From NCBI RefSeq assembly GCF_009498525.1, contig NZ_QSNT01000001.1, positions 124,001 through 188,000 on the forward strand: a stretch of 64,000 nt of DNA, read 5' to 3'. Below the pieces are notes generated by a model. It saw only the letters and a program-made list of their open reading frames with translations, searched no databases and was not told where the DNA came from. This document shows positions 26,286 through 35,345 of the stretch, piece by piece. The translations under genes were made by a program, and so were the position numbers. The DNA comes from Rhizobium sp. ICMP 5592. Its GTDB lineage: Bacteria; Pseudomonadota; Alphaproteobacteria; Rhizobiales; Rhizobiaceae. Numbering within the stretch: position 1 is the stretch's first letter; each line of letters starts with the position of its first letter.

Positions 26286-27215
26286 ATGAAACTTTCCCGC
26301 ATTCTACTGACGACAGCTGCCGCCCTCGCCCTTTCTCTCGGATCGGTGCAGGCCAAGGAAGTCAAGAAGCTCGGCCTCGCGGTCGCCAACCTTCAGGCAA
26401 ACTTCTTCAACCAGATCAAGCAGGCCGTTGAAGCCGAAGCAAAGACCCGCGGCATCACGGTTGTAACCGTCGATGCGAAGGGCGATGGCCCGACACAGGT
26501 GAACCAGATCCAGGATCTTCTCACCCAGAACATCGATGCACTGATCTACATCCCGGCGGGTGCGGCGGCAGCGTCCATCCCCGTCAAGCTCGCCCACCAG
26601 GCGGACGTTCCGGTCATCAACGTCGACCGCAACGCCGATGGCGCTCCGGGCGATACCTTCCTGGCGACCGACTCCGTCGCCTCCGCTAATGCCGTGTGCA
26701 AGCACATCATCGAAAAGGCTGGCGGCAAGGGCAACATGGTGATCATTCACGGTCAGAAGGGCACGACCCCGGAAGTCGATCGCACCAAGGGCTGCATGGA
26801 CGCCGTCAAGGCAAATCCAGGCGTGAAGATCGTGGCCGAACAGTGGTCCAACATGTGGAGCCAGGATGAGGGCTTCCAGATCATGCAGAACATGCTCCAG
26901 GCACATCCTGACGTTTCCATTGTCTTTGCCCAGGCAGACGGTCTGGCATTGGGCGCGGCGCAGGCCATCAAGGTCGGCAACCCATCGCAGAAGATCGTCG
27001 TTGGCGGCTTCGACGGCGACACCGCCGCTCTCGAAGCCCTCAAGAACGGCGTTTTCGACGTCACCGCGACACAGCAGACGCAGAAGATGGGCCGCACGGC
27101 CGTCGACATGGCCATCAAGATCGTTGGCGGCGAGAAGGTGCCGCCGGTTCAGCTGATGGATGCGACGCTTACCACCAAGGACAACGTCGAAGGCTTCATC
27201 GCCAACCATCCATAA
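26286..27215 (+). CDS. Sugar ABC transporter substrate-binding protein (RbsB type)
   Basis: 309 residues. The signal peptide core is ILLTTAAALALSLGSVQA, and the body is a type I binding fold with ANFFNQIKQAVEAEAKTRGI, PVINVDRNADGAPGD (the conserved ligand-contact NVDR) and VVGGFDGDTAALEALKNGVF. ACGGAGGAACTG precedes the ATG at 26286. It is the specificity component of the importer. The ligand is probably a pentose or polyol, given the dehydrogenases and kinase in the locus. Confidence 0.94.
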   Translation: MKLSRILLTTAAALALSLGSVQAKEVKKLGLAVANLQANFFNQIKQAVEAEAKTRGITVVTVDAKGDGPTQVNQIQDLLTQNIDALIYIPAGAAAASIPVKLAHQADVPVINVDRNADGAPGDTFLATDSVASANAVCKHIIEKAGGKGNMVIIHGQKGTTPEVDRTKGCMDAVKANPGVKIVAEQWSNMWSQDEGFQIMQNMLQAHPDVSIVFAQADGLALGAAQAIKVGNPSQKIVVGGFDGDTAALEALKNGVFDVTATQQTQKMGRTAVDMAIKIVGGEKVPPVQLMDATLTTKDNVEGFIANHP

Positions 27216-27237
27216 ATCCAGACTCGGGAGTGGTGAT

Positions 27238-28716
27238 ATGACGGAACCGGTTCTTTCTCTTCGGGGCATCTCGAAGCGCTATGGCCCGCTTGAGGTCCTC
27301 AAGAACGTCAGCCTCGACGTTTACGCCGGAGAGGTTGTCGCCCTCCTCGGCGAAAACGGTGCCGGCAAGTCGACCTTGTCGGGCATCATCGCCGGATCAC
27401 GCACTCCCTCTGAAGGAACGATGACATGGCAGGGGCAACCTTATGCCCCTGCCTCCCCCCGCGAAGCGATCGACAAGGGCGTCGTCCTGATCCACCAGGA
27501 GCTTCAGCTCCTGCCGGAACTGACGATTGCCGAAAACGTCTTCATCGGTCGTTGGCCGATGAAGAATGGGATTGTGGATCGTGCGCAGATGGTCAAGCGC
27601 GCGCAGGAGCAACTGTCGCGCTTGAACCTGCACATTCCCGCCACAAGGAAAGTCGCGGGCCTTTCGACGGCAAATCAACAACTGATCGAGATTGCAAAGG
27701 CTCTGGCGCTGGATGCAAAACTGCTGATCCTCGACGAACCCACAGCCGCGCTCGGCGGCGCGGAAACCGAGGCTCTCTTTCAACAGGTTCGCAAGCTGCG
27801 CTCTGAAGGCGTCGGGATCATCTACATCTCGCACCGAATGGACGAAATCAAACGGATCACAGACCGCATCGTCGTATTGCGCGATGGCGAGCGAGTGCAG
27901 GAATTCGCCGACAGCGCAACCCCGGTCCGCACGATCGTCGAGAGCATGGTCGGGCGGTCGCTCGACCGACTGTTTCCCGCCTTGCCGGCGCCGCAGGAGC
28001 GGCCGGTCCTCAAAGTCGAGGGCCTGACGGCCGTCGACGGGTCGTTCAAGGATGTGAGTTTTGAGGTTCGGGCCGGTGAAATTTTCGGGATAGCGGGGCT
28101 CGTCGGCGCGGGGCGAACCGAACTGGTGCGGGCGATTTCCGGCGCCGATGCCCTGAAAGCAGGTGTGGTTCGCCTCAACGAAGAACAGCTCGCGCTGCGC
28201 AGCCCGGCTGACGCGATCGCAAGGGGTATCGTGATGGTGCCAGAGGATCGGAAGCTCCAGGGCCTCGTCGTCAGCCACAGGATCGGCGAAAATCTTGTCT
28301 ACGCCAACCTGGATAAATTCGGCCGGCGGTGGATCACGCCATCGATGAAGCGCGACTTTGCGAAGAAAGCCATCTCGACCTTCGGGATCAAGGGACGCGG
28401 CGACCAGCTGGCATCGGACCTGTCCGGCGGCAACCAACAGAAAATCGTGATCGCCAAATGGCTGATGCGCGACCCCAAGGTCGTCGTTCTCGACGAGCCG
28501 ACGCGCGGCATCGATGTTGGCGCGCGCGCCGGCATTTACGACATCATCGTCGGCCTCGCAAAACGCGGCGTCGCCGTCATCGTCGTCAGCTCCGATCTTG
28601 AGGAAGTGCTTGGCGTTTCGAACCGGATCCTGGTGCTTGCGCAAGGCAAGCAGGCCGGCATTCTGGATCGCGACCAGGCAAACGACGTCTCCATCATGGA
28701 ATTGGCTACAATCTAA
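27238..28716 (+). CDS. Sugar ABC transporter ATP-binding protein (RbsA type, double NBD)
   Basis: 492 residues containing two ABC domains, as in RbsA/XylG. The first Walker A is GENGAGKSTLSGIIAG with Walker B LLILDEPTAALG. The second half has the degenerate GLVGAGRTELVRAISG, a signature LSGGNQQKIVIAKWLM and VVVLDEPTRGIDVG. It powers the importer together with the adjacent permease and binding protein. Confidence 0.95.
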   Translation: MTEPVLSLRGISKRYGPLEVLKNVSLDVYAGEVVALLGENGAGKSTLSGIIAGSRTPSEGTMTWQGQPYAPASPREAIDKGVVLIHQELQLLPELTIAENVFIGRWPMKNGIVDRAQMVKRAQEQLSRLNLHIPATRKVAGLSTANQQLIEIAKALALDAKLLILDEPTAALGGAETEALFQQVRKLRSEGVGIIYISHRMDEIKRITDRIVVLRDGERVQEFADSATPVRTIVESMVGRSLDRLFPALPAPQERPVLKVEGLTAVDGSFKDVSFEVRAGEIFGIAGLVGAGRTELVRAISGADALKAGVVRLNEEQLALRSPADAIARGIVMVPEDRKLQGLVVSHRIGENLVYANLDKFGRRWITPSMKRDFAKKAISTFGIKGRGDQLASDLSGGNQQKIVIAKWLMRDPKVVVLDEPTRGIDVGARAGIYDIIVGLAKRGVAVIVVSSDLEEVLGVSNRILVLAQGKQAGILDRDQANDVSIMELATI

Positions 28717-28739
28717 AACGAATGAAGAAAGGAAGAGCG

Positions 28740-29528
28740 ATGCCTGACATCACTCTGAATGCGCCGAAGCTTTTCGATCTCGCCGGACAGGTTGCCTTTG
28801 TCACCGGTGCCGGCAGCGGCATCGGACAGCGCATCGCGATCGGTCTTGCACAATGCGGCGCGGATGTCGCTCTTCTTGATCGCAGGGATGATGACGGCCT
28901 GTCCACCACGGCGGGATTTATCCGTCAGGCCGGTCGCCGGTCGATTCAGATCGCCGCCGATGTGACGAACAAGGCATCGCTGGCCGAAGCAGTCGAGCGC
29001 ACGGAGGTAGAACTCGGCCATCTGTCGTTGGCGGTGAATGCGGCCGGCATCGCGAACGCCAATCCCGCCGAGGAGATGGAAGAAGACCAGTACCAGACCC
29101 TGATGGACATCAACCTCAAGGGTGTGTTCCTCTCCTGCCAGGCGGAAGCCCGCTCCATGCTCAAGCATGGCAAAGGTTCCATCGTCAATATCGCCTCCAT
29201 GTCCGGCGTCATCGTCAATCGCGGCCTTAACCAGTGCCACTATAACGCCTCCAAGGCGGGCGTGATCCACATGTCGAAATCCATGGCGATGGAATGGGTG
29301 GGGCGCGGCATCCGCGTCAACACGATTTCGCCCGGCTACACGGCGACACCGATGAACACACGGCCGGAGATGGTTCACCAGACGAAGCTTTTCGAAGAGC
29401 AGACCCCGATGCAGCGCATGGCAGCCGTCGACGAGATGGTCGGCCCCGCCGTGTTCCTGCTTTCGGATGCAGCAAGCTTCGTGACCGGCGTCGACCTGCT
29501 GGTCGACGGCGGATTCTGCGCCTGGTGA
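28740..29528 (+). CDS. Short-chain dehydrogenase, polyol-type
   Basis: 262 residues of the classical SDR family. It has FVTGAGSGIGQRIAIGLAQC for NAD(P), NAAGIANAN, the serine region IVNIASMSGVIVN, and the Tyr-Lys pair in CHYNASKAGVIHMSKS. The downstream VNTISPGYTATPMNTRPEM is of a style seen in arabinitol and threitol dehydrogenases. AAAGGAAGAG precedes the ATG at 28740. It probably oxidises an imported polyol to the ketose phosphorylated by the FGGY kinase. Substrate is inferred from context. Confidence 0.88.
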   Translation: MPDITLNAPKLFDLAGQVAFVTGAGSGIGQRIAIGLAQCGADVALLDRRDDDGLSTTAGFIRQAGRRSIQIAADVTNKASLAEAVERTEVELGHLSLAVNAAGIANANPAEEMEEDQYQTLMDINLKGVFLSCQAEARSMLKHGKGSIVNIASMSGVIVNRGLNQCHYNASKAGVIHMSKSMAMEWVGRGIRVNTISPGYTATPMNTRPEMVHQTKLFEEQTPMQRMAAVDEMVGPAVFLLSDAASFVTGVDLLVDGGFCAW

Positions 29529-29533
29529 TCGCA

Positions 29534-30280
29534 ATGCCCCGTAAATTGATCGCCGGAAACTGGAAGATGAATGGGCAAATCTCGGATCTATCCGAGATCA
29601 CGGCAATGGCGGCAGCGACCCAAGATGCAGGTGCCGAAGCTGCCCTGTGCCCGCCCGCCACGCTGATCGACAGGGCCGTTGCCGTTGCCAAGGGAACCAA
29701 GCTGCGGATTGGCGGACAGGATTGCCATGCAAATTCCTCCGGCGCCCACACCGGCGATGTTTCGGCTCAGATGCTCGCCGATATCGGCGCGACATATGTG
29801 ATCCTCGGCCATTCCGAGCGCCGGGCGGATCACGGTGAGACCAGCGCAATGGTCGCCGCCAAGGCTTCGGCTGCCTATGGCGCCGGGCTTAACGCCATCA
29901 TCTGCGCGGGCGAAACCGAGGGAGAAAGAGCCGGCGGCGCCACTTTGGCTGTCGTCGAGGAGCAGTTGCAGGCCTCGCTTCCCGAAGGGGCCAGTGCCGC
30001 AAATACGACCATTGCCTATGAACCGGTATGGGCGATCGGAACCGGGCGGGTGCCGACTGAAGAGGAGATTGCCGAGGTCCACGCCGCCTTGCGTACGGCG
30101 CTTTCCAGGAGATTTGGAGCCGAGGCAAATGACATCCGCTTGCTCTACGGCGGCTCCGTAAAACCGTCCAACGCTCGCTCGATCTTCTCGATTCCGGGCG
30201 TCGATGGCGCACTGGTCGGCGGCGCCTCGCTCAAGGCGTCCGACTTCATATCAATCCTGTCCGCCGCATCCGGCTCTTAA
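29534..30280 (+). CDS. tpiA: Triose-phosphate isomerase (operon copy)
   Basis: 248 residues of a complete TIM barrel enzyme. Asn9 and Lys11 are in LIAGNWKMNG, the electrophilic His is in ILGHSERRADHG, the catalytic Glu is in IAYEPVWAIGTGRVPT, and the phosphate loop is LLYGGSVKPSNA. The ATG lies 5 bp after the SDR stop with no good ribosome site; an in-frame GTG at 29525 overlaps the SDR stop, so coupling is likely. A dedicated copy inside a sugar operon fits a pathway yielding dihydroxyacetone phosphate or needing glyceraldehyde 3-phosphate as transketolase acceptor. Confidence 0.95.
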   Translation: MPRKLIAGNWKMNGQISDLSEITAMAAATQDAGAEAALCPPATLIDRAVAVAKGTKLRIGGQDCHANSSGAHTGDVSAQMLADIGATYVILGHSERRADHGETSAMVAAKASAAYGAGLNAIICAGETEGERAGGATLAVVEEQLQASLPEGASAANTTIAYEPVWAIGTGRVPTEEEIAEVHAALRTALSRRFGAEANDIRLLYGGSVKPSNARSIFSIPGVDGALVGGASLKASDFISILSAASGS

Positions 30281-30333
30281 GCGAAAAGCGGCCGCCGGTG
30301 GGATCATACGGACAACGAAAGGGAGGAGTTTCC

Positions 30334-31116
30334 ATGCATCGCTTCGAAAATAAGAGCGTCGTCGTCACGGGCGCAAGCCGGGGGATCGGCGCTGCCATCG
30401 CGAAACGCTTCGCACGCGAAGGCGCGAATGTGCTTGTCTCGGCGAATGAAGAGACTGTCCATGTTGTTGCGGATGACATCAGAAACAGCGGCGGCCGTGC
30501 GGTGTCCTTCGTCGGCGATGTCACGGACAAGACGAGCGTTACCGCTCTCTTCGACACCGCCGAACGCGAATTTGGCTCCGTCGATGTCTCCATCCAGAAT
30601 GCCGGCGTCATCACCATATCGCGTGTCGAGAATCTTGCCGAAGCAGACTGGGACAAAGTGATGGCGGTGAACACAAAGGGCGTGTTCCTCTGCGCCCAGG
30701 AAGCGATCGCGCGCATGCGCAAGCATCGTCGCGGCGGGCGCATTATCAACACCGCATCGGGTCAGGCGCGGGACGGCTTCATCTACACGCCTCACTATGC
30801 AGCCTCGAAGATGGGCGTCGTCGGGATCACCCAAAGCCTGGCCAAAGAAGTCGCGGTTGAGAACATCACCGTCAATGCCTTCTGCCCGGGCATCATCGAA
30901 ACCGACATGTGGGCCTACAACGATCAGGCCTGGGGCAAGCTGCTCGGCAACTATGGCCCAGGCGAACTCATGAAGGAATGGGTCGAAGGCATACCGATGA
31001 AACGGGCCGGCTCCGGCGAAGATGTCGCTGGACTCGTGACCTTCCTCGCCAGCGATGACGCGGCTTATATCACCGGCCAGACGATCAACGTCGACGGCGG
31101 GCTGATCATGTCTTGA
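30334..31116 (+). CDS. Short-chain dehydrogenase (sorbitol/diacetyl reductase-like)
   Basis: 260 residues. Motifs are VVVTGASRGIGAAIAKRF, IQNAGVI in place of the usual NNAG, IINTASGQARDGF, and the active-site segment PHYAASKMGVVGITQSLAKE. It ends with the typical INVDGGLIMS. GGGAGGAG precedes the ATG at 30334. As the second dehydrogenase of the ABC operon it may give the pathway a second polyol substrate or an epimerising oxidation/reduction pair. Confidence 0.88.
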   Translation: MHRFENKSVVVTGASRGIGAAIAKRFAREGANVLVSANEETVHVVADDIRNSGGRAVSFVGDVTDKTSVTALFDTAEREFGSVDVSIQNAGVITISRVENLAEADWDKVMAVNTKGVFLCAQEAIARMRKHRRGGRIINTASGQARDGFIYTPHYAASKMGVVGITQSLAKEVAVENITVNAFCPGIIETDMWAYNDQAWGKLLGNYGPGELMKEWVEGIPMKRAGSGEDVAGLVTFLASDDAAYITGQTINVDGGLIMS

Positions 31117-31153
31117 GTGCATTCACGCGCATGCCTTGACACTCCATAAGACC

Positions 31154-31178
31154 TACCCCGCGCCGTCGGCGCGAGGTA
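31154..31178. terminator. Hairpin between convergent sugar operons
   Basis: CGCGCC-GTC-GGCGCG, extended by TACC and GGTA arms after a one-base mismatch, lies between the SDR stop at 31116 and the TIM-barrel gene ending at 31221 on the opposite strand. No U-run follows on either side, so it is a plausible but unproven bidirectional terminator. Confidence 0.5.
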
Positions 31179-31220
31179 TGCCGGGCAAGCGCAGGCAATC
31201 GTCTGCCCACGCCAGATCTC

Positions 31221-32162
31221 TCAGCGGCTGATCGTCGCCTTGAGCGCGTCGATGGATGACTGGATCCCGGCCTCGGTGGACATGGTGAAATCCTCCATCT
31301 CGAGGCTGACCCAGTCGTTGTAACCGACCATGCGGACGACCGAGAAGAATTCCTTCCACCATTGCAGATCGCGACCCGCCCCCACGGCGACATAGTTCCA
31401 TGCGCGGTTTGCCACATCTGTCACGTCCTTGAGTTCAAGCAGGCCGTTGATGTCGGCGAGCCCGCGTTCGATACGCGTGTCCTTGCCGTGGCAATGATGG
31501 ATCGCACTCCCGAGCGCCCGGGCGGAGGCGATCGGATCCGCGCCCATCCACATCAGATGCGACGGATCGAGGTTCATGCCCACCTTCGGGCCGACTTCGT
31601 TGCGCAGGCGAAACAGGGTTTCGGGATTCCACACCAGCATCGCCGAGAAGTTTTCGAGCGCGATTTTCTCGACGCCCGTGTCGTCCGCGAGCTTCACGAG
31701 ATCATGCCATAAGGGGAAGGCGCGCTCCTCCCACTGGTAGCGGTCACGCTCCGGCATCTCGTTGGGCCAGCTTTTGGTGTAGACGAGCCAGTTGGGCACC
31801 ATATCACCGGGTGCCGCCTCCGGCAGGCCGGACATGGTGACGATTTTCTTCACCCCGATCTCGCCGGCGAGACGAATGGTCTCTTCCATTTCCTTGCGAT
31901 GGCGCTTGCCCATGTCGCCCGGATCGAGCGGATTGGCCGAGCAGTTCAGAGCGGCGATTTCCAGACCTCGAGCCTCGATTTCCCTAAGTTTGGTCCTAAG
32001 GACGCCCTTGTCCGCCAAAAGTTCGTCGGCACGGAAATGCGGAGCGCCGGACCAGCCGCCGCCGGTCATTTCGACACCTTCGACACCAAGTTCCACGCAC
32101 TTGTCCAGCATATCCGTGAAGGACAGGTTTCCCATCACGTCGGTGCAGATTGAAAGTCTCAT
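31221..32162 (-). CDS. TIM-barrel sugar isomerase/epimerase-like protein A
   Basis: 313 residues of the xylose-isomerase-like TIM-barrel family (AP_endonuc_2). It has the early segment CVELGVEGVEMTGGGWSG, IAALNCSANPLDPGD, the metal-ligand Glu in VEKIALENFSAMLVWNP, and MNLDPSHLMWMGADP and IHHCHGKDTRIE, which hold the usual Asp/His ligands. Members isomerise, epimerise, dehydrate or eliminate on sugars and keto-sugars. It is the last gene of the minus-strand operon, next to a Gfo/Idh/MocA dehydrogenase, so a keto-sugar is a likely substrate. Confidence 0.85.
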   Translation of the reverse strand: MRLSICTDVMGNLSFTDMLDKCVELGVEGVEMTGGGWSGAPHFRADELLADKGVLRTKLREIEARGLEIAALNCSANPLDPGDMGKRHRKEMEETIRLAGEIGVKKIVTMSGLPEAAPGDMVPNWLVYTKSWPNEMPERDRYQWEERAFPLWHDLVKLADDTGVEKIALENFSAMLVWNPETLFRLRNEVGPKVGMNLDPSHLMWMGADPIASARALGSAIHHCHGKDTRIERGLADINGLLELKDVTDVANRAWNYVAVGAGRDLQWWKEFFSVVRMVGYNDWVSLEMEDFTMSTEAGIQSSIDALKATISR

Positions 32163-32236
32163 CAGTTCATCTTTCCTGAAAGGAGGTATCGAGGCGCGCC
32201 GGGGGAGTAGGAGGAAACCGGCGCGCCTCTCCCGGG

Positions 32237-33409
32237 TTATTCGAAACGGACCCAGACGGAGCCCGCGTCAGCGGATCGCACGCAGTTTTCCAGCCAGCGC
32301 ACGCCGTCTGTGCCCGCCTTGATGCCCGGATAGTGATGATCCCTCAGGAAGGCAGCGTCGCCGCGCTTCTTCGCGTCGATGGCCTGCGCGATCCAGAGAT
32401 AGATGTTCGACCAGCTGTCGCCGAGACCCTCGGTGTGCAAGGCGCCCATGCGCTCATAGCGCAGGCTTTCGTCTTCGAGATACGGCATCCCGTGGTGAAG
32501 TACCTGCGGCGGCTGTCCCTGCACCTCGTAGATCAGCTCGTTGGGTTGGGTGTCGGTCCATTCGACCGAAGCCTTGGACCCAACGAAACGGAACCTCTGG
32601 CTGGCCATGGAGCCGGCATTGACCGACGACACCCAGAGACGGCCGACCGCACCATTGTCATAGTGCGACAGCACATAGGCATTGTCTTCAAGCGGCGCAC
32701 GCGATCTGATGAACGACTGGCGGTCGCAGAGGAGTTTCTCGATCTTCATATGCGGCAGTACGATCTGCGACATGTAGTAGATATGCGTTCCGATGTCGCC
32801 GAGCACGAAGGTCGGACCCGATGTCGCCGGATTGGTGCGCCACTTCTGCGCGTCGGATGCATTGGCATCGTCTCCGGAGCTGAAACCGTGCGTATACTGC
32901 ATGTCGACGATGCGGATGTCGCCGAGGATCCCCTTCTTGACCATCGCCGCCATCTGGTGAAGCAGCGGATGACCGGAGAAGCCGTAGGTGACGCCGACAA
33001 TCAGCCCCTTTTCTTCCGCTAGCCTGGCGATCTCGTCGCATTCAGCCACGGTGAAGAACAGCGGCTTTTCGCAGATCACATGAAGGCCGGCCTCCAGGCA
33101 TGCCTTGGTAATCTCGTAATGGGTGAAATTCGGCGTGGCAATGGAGACAACCTCCACGCCATCCGGGCGCTGGCTTTCCGCAGCGATGAGGGCCTTGTAA
33201 TCGTCATGGCAACGCTCAGGCGCAACGCCGAGCTTCACACCGAAGTCGCGGCCACGCGCGACATCGAGGTCGAAAGCACCGCAGACGAGCTGATAGCTGC
33301 CATCGCGCAGCGCTCCGGTGCGGTGCTTATAGCCCACCTGCCCCGTGCGGCCGCCGCCAACCATGCCCCACCGAAGAGGACGGTCGATAAGTCTTTCTCC
33401 GTTAATCAT
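32237..33409 (-). CDS. Gfo/Idh/MocA family dehydrogenase
   Basis: 390 residues from the ATG at 33409, preceded by AAAGGCTCGAAA. The nucleotide-binding start is LRWGMVGGGRTGQVGYKHR, the catalytic lysine is in GLHVICEKPLFFTV, and the later segment TFVLGDIGTHIYYMSQIV carries the active-site Asp and His. Members of this type oxidise sugar or inositol carbons, often C3 of glucosides. Placement between two TIM-barrel genes suggests a dehydrogenase that makes a keto-sugar processed by those partners. Confidence 0.9.
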   Translation of the reverse strand: MINGERLIDRPLRWGMVGGGRTGQVGYKHRTGALRDGSYQLVCGAFDLDVARGRDFGVKLGVAPERCHDDYKALIAAESQRPDGVEVVSIATPNFTHYEITKACLEAGLHVICEKPLFFTVAECDEIARLAEEKGLIVGVTYGFSGHPLLHQMAAMVKKGILGDIRIVDMQYTHGFSSGDDANASDAQKWRTNPATSGPTFVLGDIGTHIYYMSQIVLPHMKIEKLLCDRQSFIRSRAPLEDNAYVLSHYDNGAVGRLWVSSVNAGSMASQRFRFVGSKASVEWTDTQPNELIYEVQGQPPQVLHHGMPYLEDESLRYERMGALHTEGLGDSWSNIYLWIAQAIDAKKRGDAAFLRDHHYPGIKAGTDGVRWLENCVRSADAGSVWVRFE

Positions 33410-33545
33410 TTTCGAGCCTTTCAGAATGCTAGTTTGTTGGTGTTTGAGAAATGTTCGCCACGGCGCGTGTCCGGGAAAGCCGCTCTCCCATCGACGGGCA
33501 TTCTTTGACCGATCGTGCCCGTTGCGAGAGCGCCGGCTCCAAGGG

Positions 33546-34451
33546 TCATTTCGCGCTCCAATGCTTGTCGACATATTCCTGCATCTTGCCGCGCATGAAT
33601 TTGCCGGAATGGTCTGCCCGTTCCTCCCAGGCAAAGACGCAGGCCGTCATGATGCCGTCGAAGCCGATCTCGGCGAGCGTCCCGAAGAAATCGTCCCAGG
33701 GCACTTCGCCCTGCCCGATGTCCAGATGCTGGTGGACGCGGGCCATCGAGCCGGGGGGATTGACGATGTAGCGCAGGCCCGAGGATGCCTTATGGTTGAA
33801 GGTGTCGCCGACATGGACATGGGCGAGGACATCCCTGGCTTCCCGCAGCATGGCCTTGGTATTATCGCCGAAATAGAAGGTGTGGGGCGCGCAATAGAGG
33901 AACTTGACGTTCTTCGAGTTCACCGTGCGGATGATGTCGAGCGCGGGCTGGAGGGTCTCGCACCAATCTTCCGGATGAGGTTCGACATGGAGGTTGATGC
34001 CCTCCTTTTCGAAGATCGGCACCAGCTCCTCCATGGAGCGCCACCAGGCGTCCTCGCACGCCTCGATCATCGAGCCGGTGTGGCAGCAATAGCAGGAGCC
34101 CTTGTCGGGATGGGGTCCGCGACCGAACTCCGAATTCATGGTGTCGACACCCAACTCGACGCAGATTTCGATTGCGCGCTTCCAATGCTTGACCGCCGCC
34201 TGCCTTTCGACCTCGTCGTTCGACGCCCAGCGATACATCGGAAGCAACGAGGCTATTCCGACATTTGCGTCGGAAAGCGCCTTCTTGAACGACTTGATCC
34301 GACCAGGAAAAACGCGGGGAGCCTTGAACCACTCGAGGAAGTCTCCTCGCGGGCTCAATTCCATCCATTCATATCCAAGCTCGGCCACCTTTGAGGGCAG
34401 CGCATCGAGCGAGAGATGGCGATGCATAAAGGGGTCGATTGCGATTTTCAT
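33546..34451 (-). CDS. TIM-barrel sugar isomerase/epimerase-like protein B
   Basis: 301 residues, same superfamily as the gene at 31221 but clearly different in sequence. It begins MKIAIDPFMHRHLSLDALPS, with the metal-site Glu in INLHVEPHPEDWCE, then KFLYCAPHTFYFGD and DVLAHVHVGDTFNH. A cysteine-rich stretch, KGSCYCCHTGSMIEACEDAW, is unusual for the family and may bind a metal or simply shape the barrel mouth. Two different TIM-barrel enzymes beside one dehydrogenase is the arrangement seen in keto-sugar elimination/hydration pathways. Confidence 0.85.
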   Translation of the reverse strand: MKIAIDPFMHRHLSLDALPSKVAELGYEWMELSPRGDFLEWFKAPRVFPGRIKSFKKALSDANVGIASLLPMYRWASNDEVERQAAVKHWKRAIEICVELGVDTMNSEFGRGPHPDKGSCYCCHTGSMIEACEDAWWRSMEELVPIFEKEGINLHVEPHPEDWCETLQPALDIIRTVNSKNVKFLYCAPHTFYFGDNTKAMLREARDVLAHVHVGDTFNHKASSGLRYIVNPPGSMARVHQHLDIGQGEVPWDDFFGTLAEIGFDGIMTACVFAWEERADHSGKFMRGKMQEYVDKHWSAK

Positions 34452-34555
34452 TTCTGGTCACCCGTCTGAGAGTTGTTTGGTTGGACCACCCGAACATCGG
34501 ATGGCAGTGTTCGGATGCCGCCGCGATCCGCAGCGACATCTGCTGGAAAGAGCCG

Positions 34556-35344
34556 TTATCCGGCCGAATGAGCCTGGATCTCGGCTTCCAGCTCTGCCAT
34601 CGCCTCGCCGCCCGCCATGAGATCGGTAATCTCCTCGCGGGTCCGTTCACCCTTGCGGAAATCCGCCGCCTTGGCGCCCTTGATCAGCACCGCAAAATGG
34701 TCGCCGACCGTCATGGCGTGAATGACGTTGTGGGTGATGAAGATCACCGCCAGGCCGCGGCGCCGCGCCTCGAGCACGATGCGCAGAACATGCGCCGCTT
34801 CCTTGACGCCGAGTGCCGCGGTTGGCTCGTCGAGGATCAAGACTCGAGCGCCGAAATGGACGGCGCGCGCGATCGCTAGCGATTGCCGCTCTCCACCGGA
34901 CAGGCCGCCGATGAGACGGTCACCATCGTCGATCCGGGTAATGCCGAACTCCCGGACGGCCCTTACGGCGACGTCGTTCGCGGTCTTGCGATCGTAGACC
35001 TTGAACGGTCCGAAGCCTTTCGTTGGCTCACGACCCACAAAGAACGACCGACCGATGCTCATGAGAGGAAAGGTGCCGCCGAACTGGTGGACGGTCGCGA
35101 TCCCCAGGTCCGCCGCCTCGCGCGGATTGCTGAAAGTGATCGGCTGGCCGTCGAACTTCACGGTACCCGTTGTCGGCTTGTAGACGCCGGCAAAGGTCTT
35201 GATGAGTGTGGACTTACCCGCACCGTTGTCTCCGAGAAGACAAAGCACCTCGCCGGGATGGACCCTCAATGTGATGTCGTAGAGAACATCGATCGGGCCG
35301 AAGGATTTATTGACGTTTTCGAGCTCAAGGATCGGGCTTGCCAT
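34556..35344 (-). CDS. Sugar ABC transporter ATP-binding protein (single NBD)
   Basis: 262 residues, one ABC domain, so half the length of RbsA and like the fructose-type FrcA. Walker A is GDNGAGKSTLIKTFAG, the signature is IGGLSGGERQSLAIARAV and Walker B is VLILDEPTAALG. It lies one base after the permease gene. It must dimerise to power the importer formed with the permease at 35346 and the binding protein at 36469. Confidence 0.94.
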   Translation of the reverse strand: MASPILELENVNKSFGPIDVLYDITLRVHPGEVLCLLGDNGAGKSTLIKTFAGVYKPTTGTVKFDGQPITFSNPREAADLGIATVHQFGGTFPLMSIGRSFFVGREPTKGFGPFKVYDRKTANDVAVRAVREFGITRIDDGDRLIGGLSGGERQSLAIARAVHFGARVLILDEPTAALGVKEAAHVLRIVLEARRRGLAVIFITHNVIHAMTVGDHFAVLIKGAKAADFRKGERTREEITDLMAGGEAMAELEAEIQAHSAG

Positions 35345-35345
35345 C

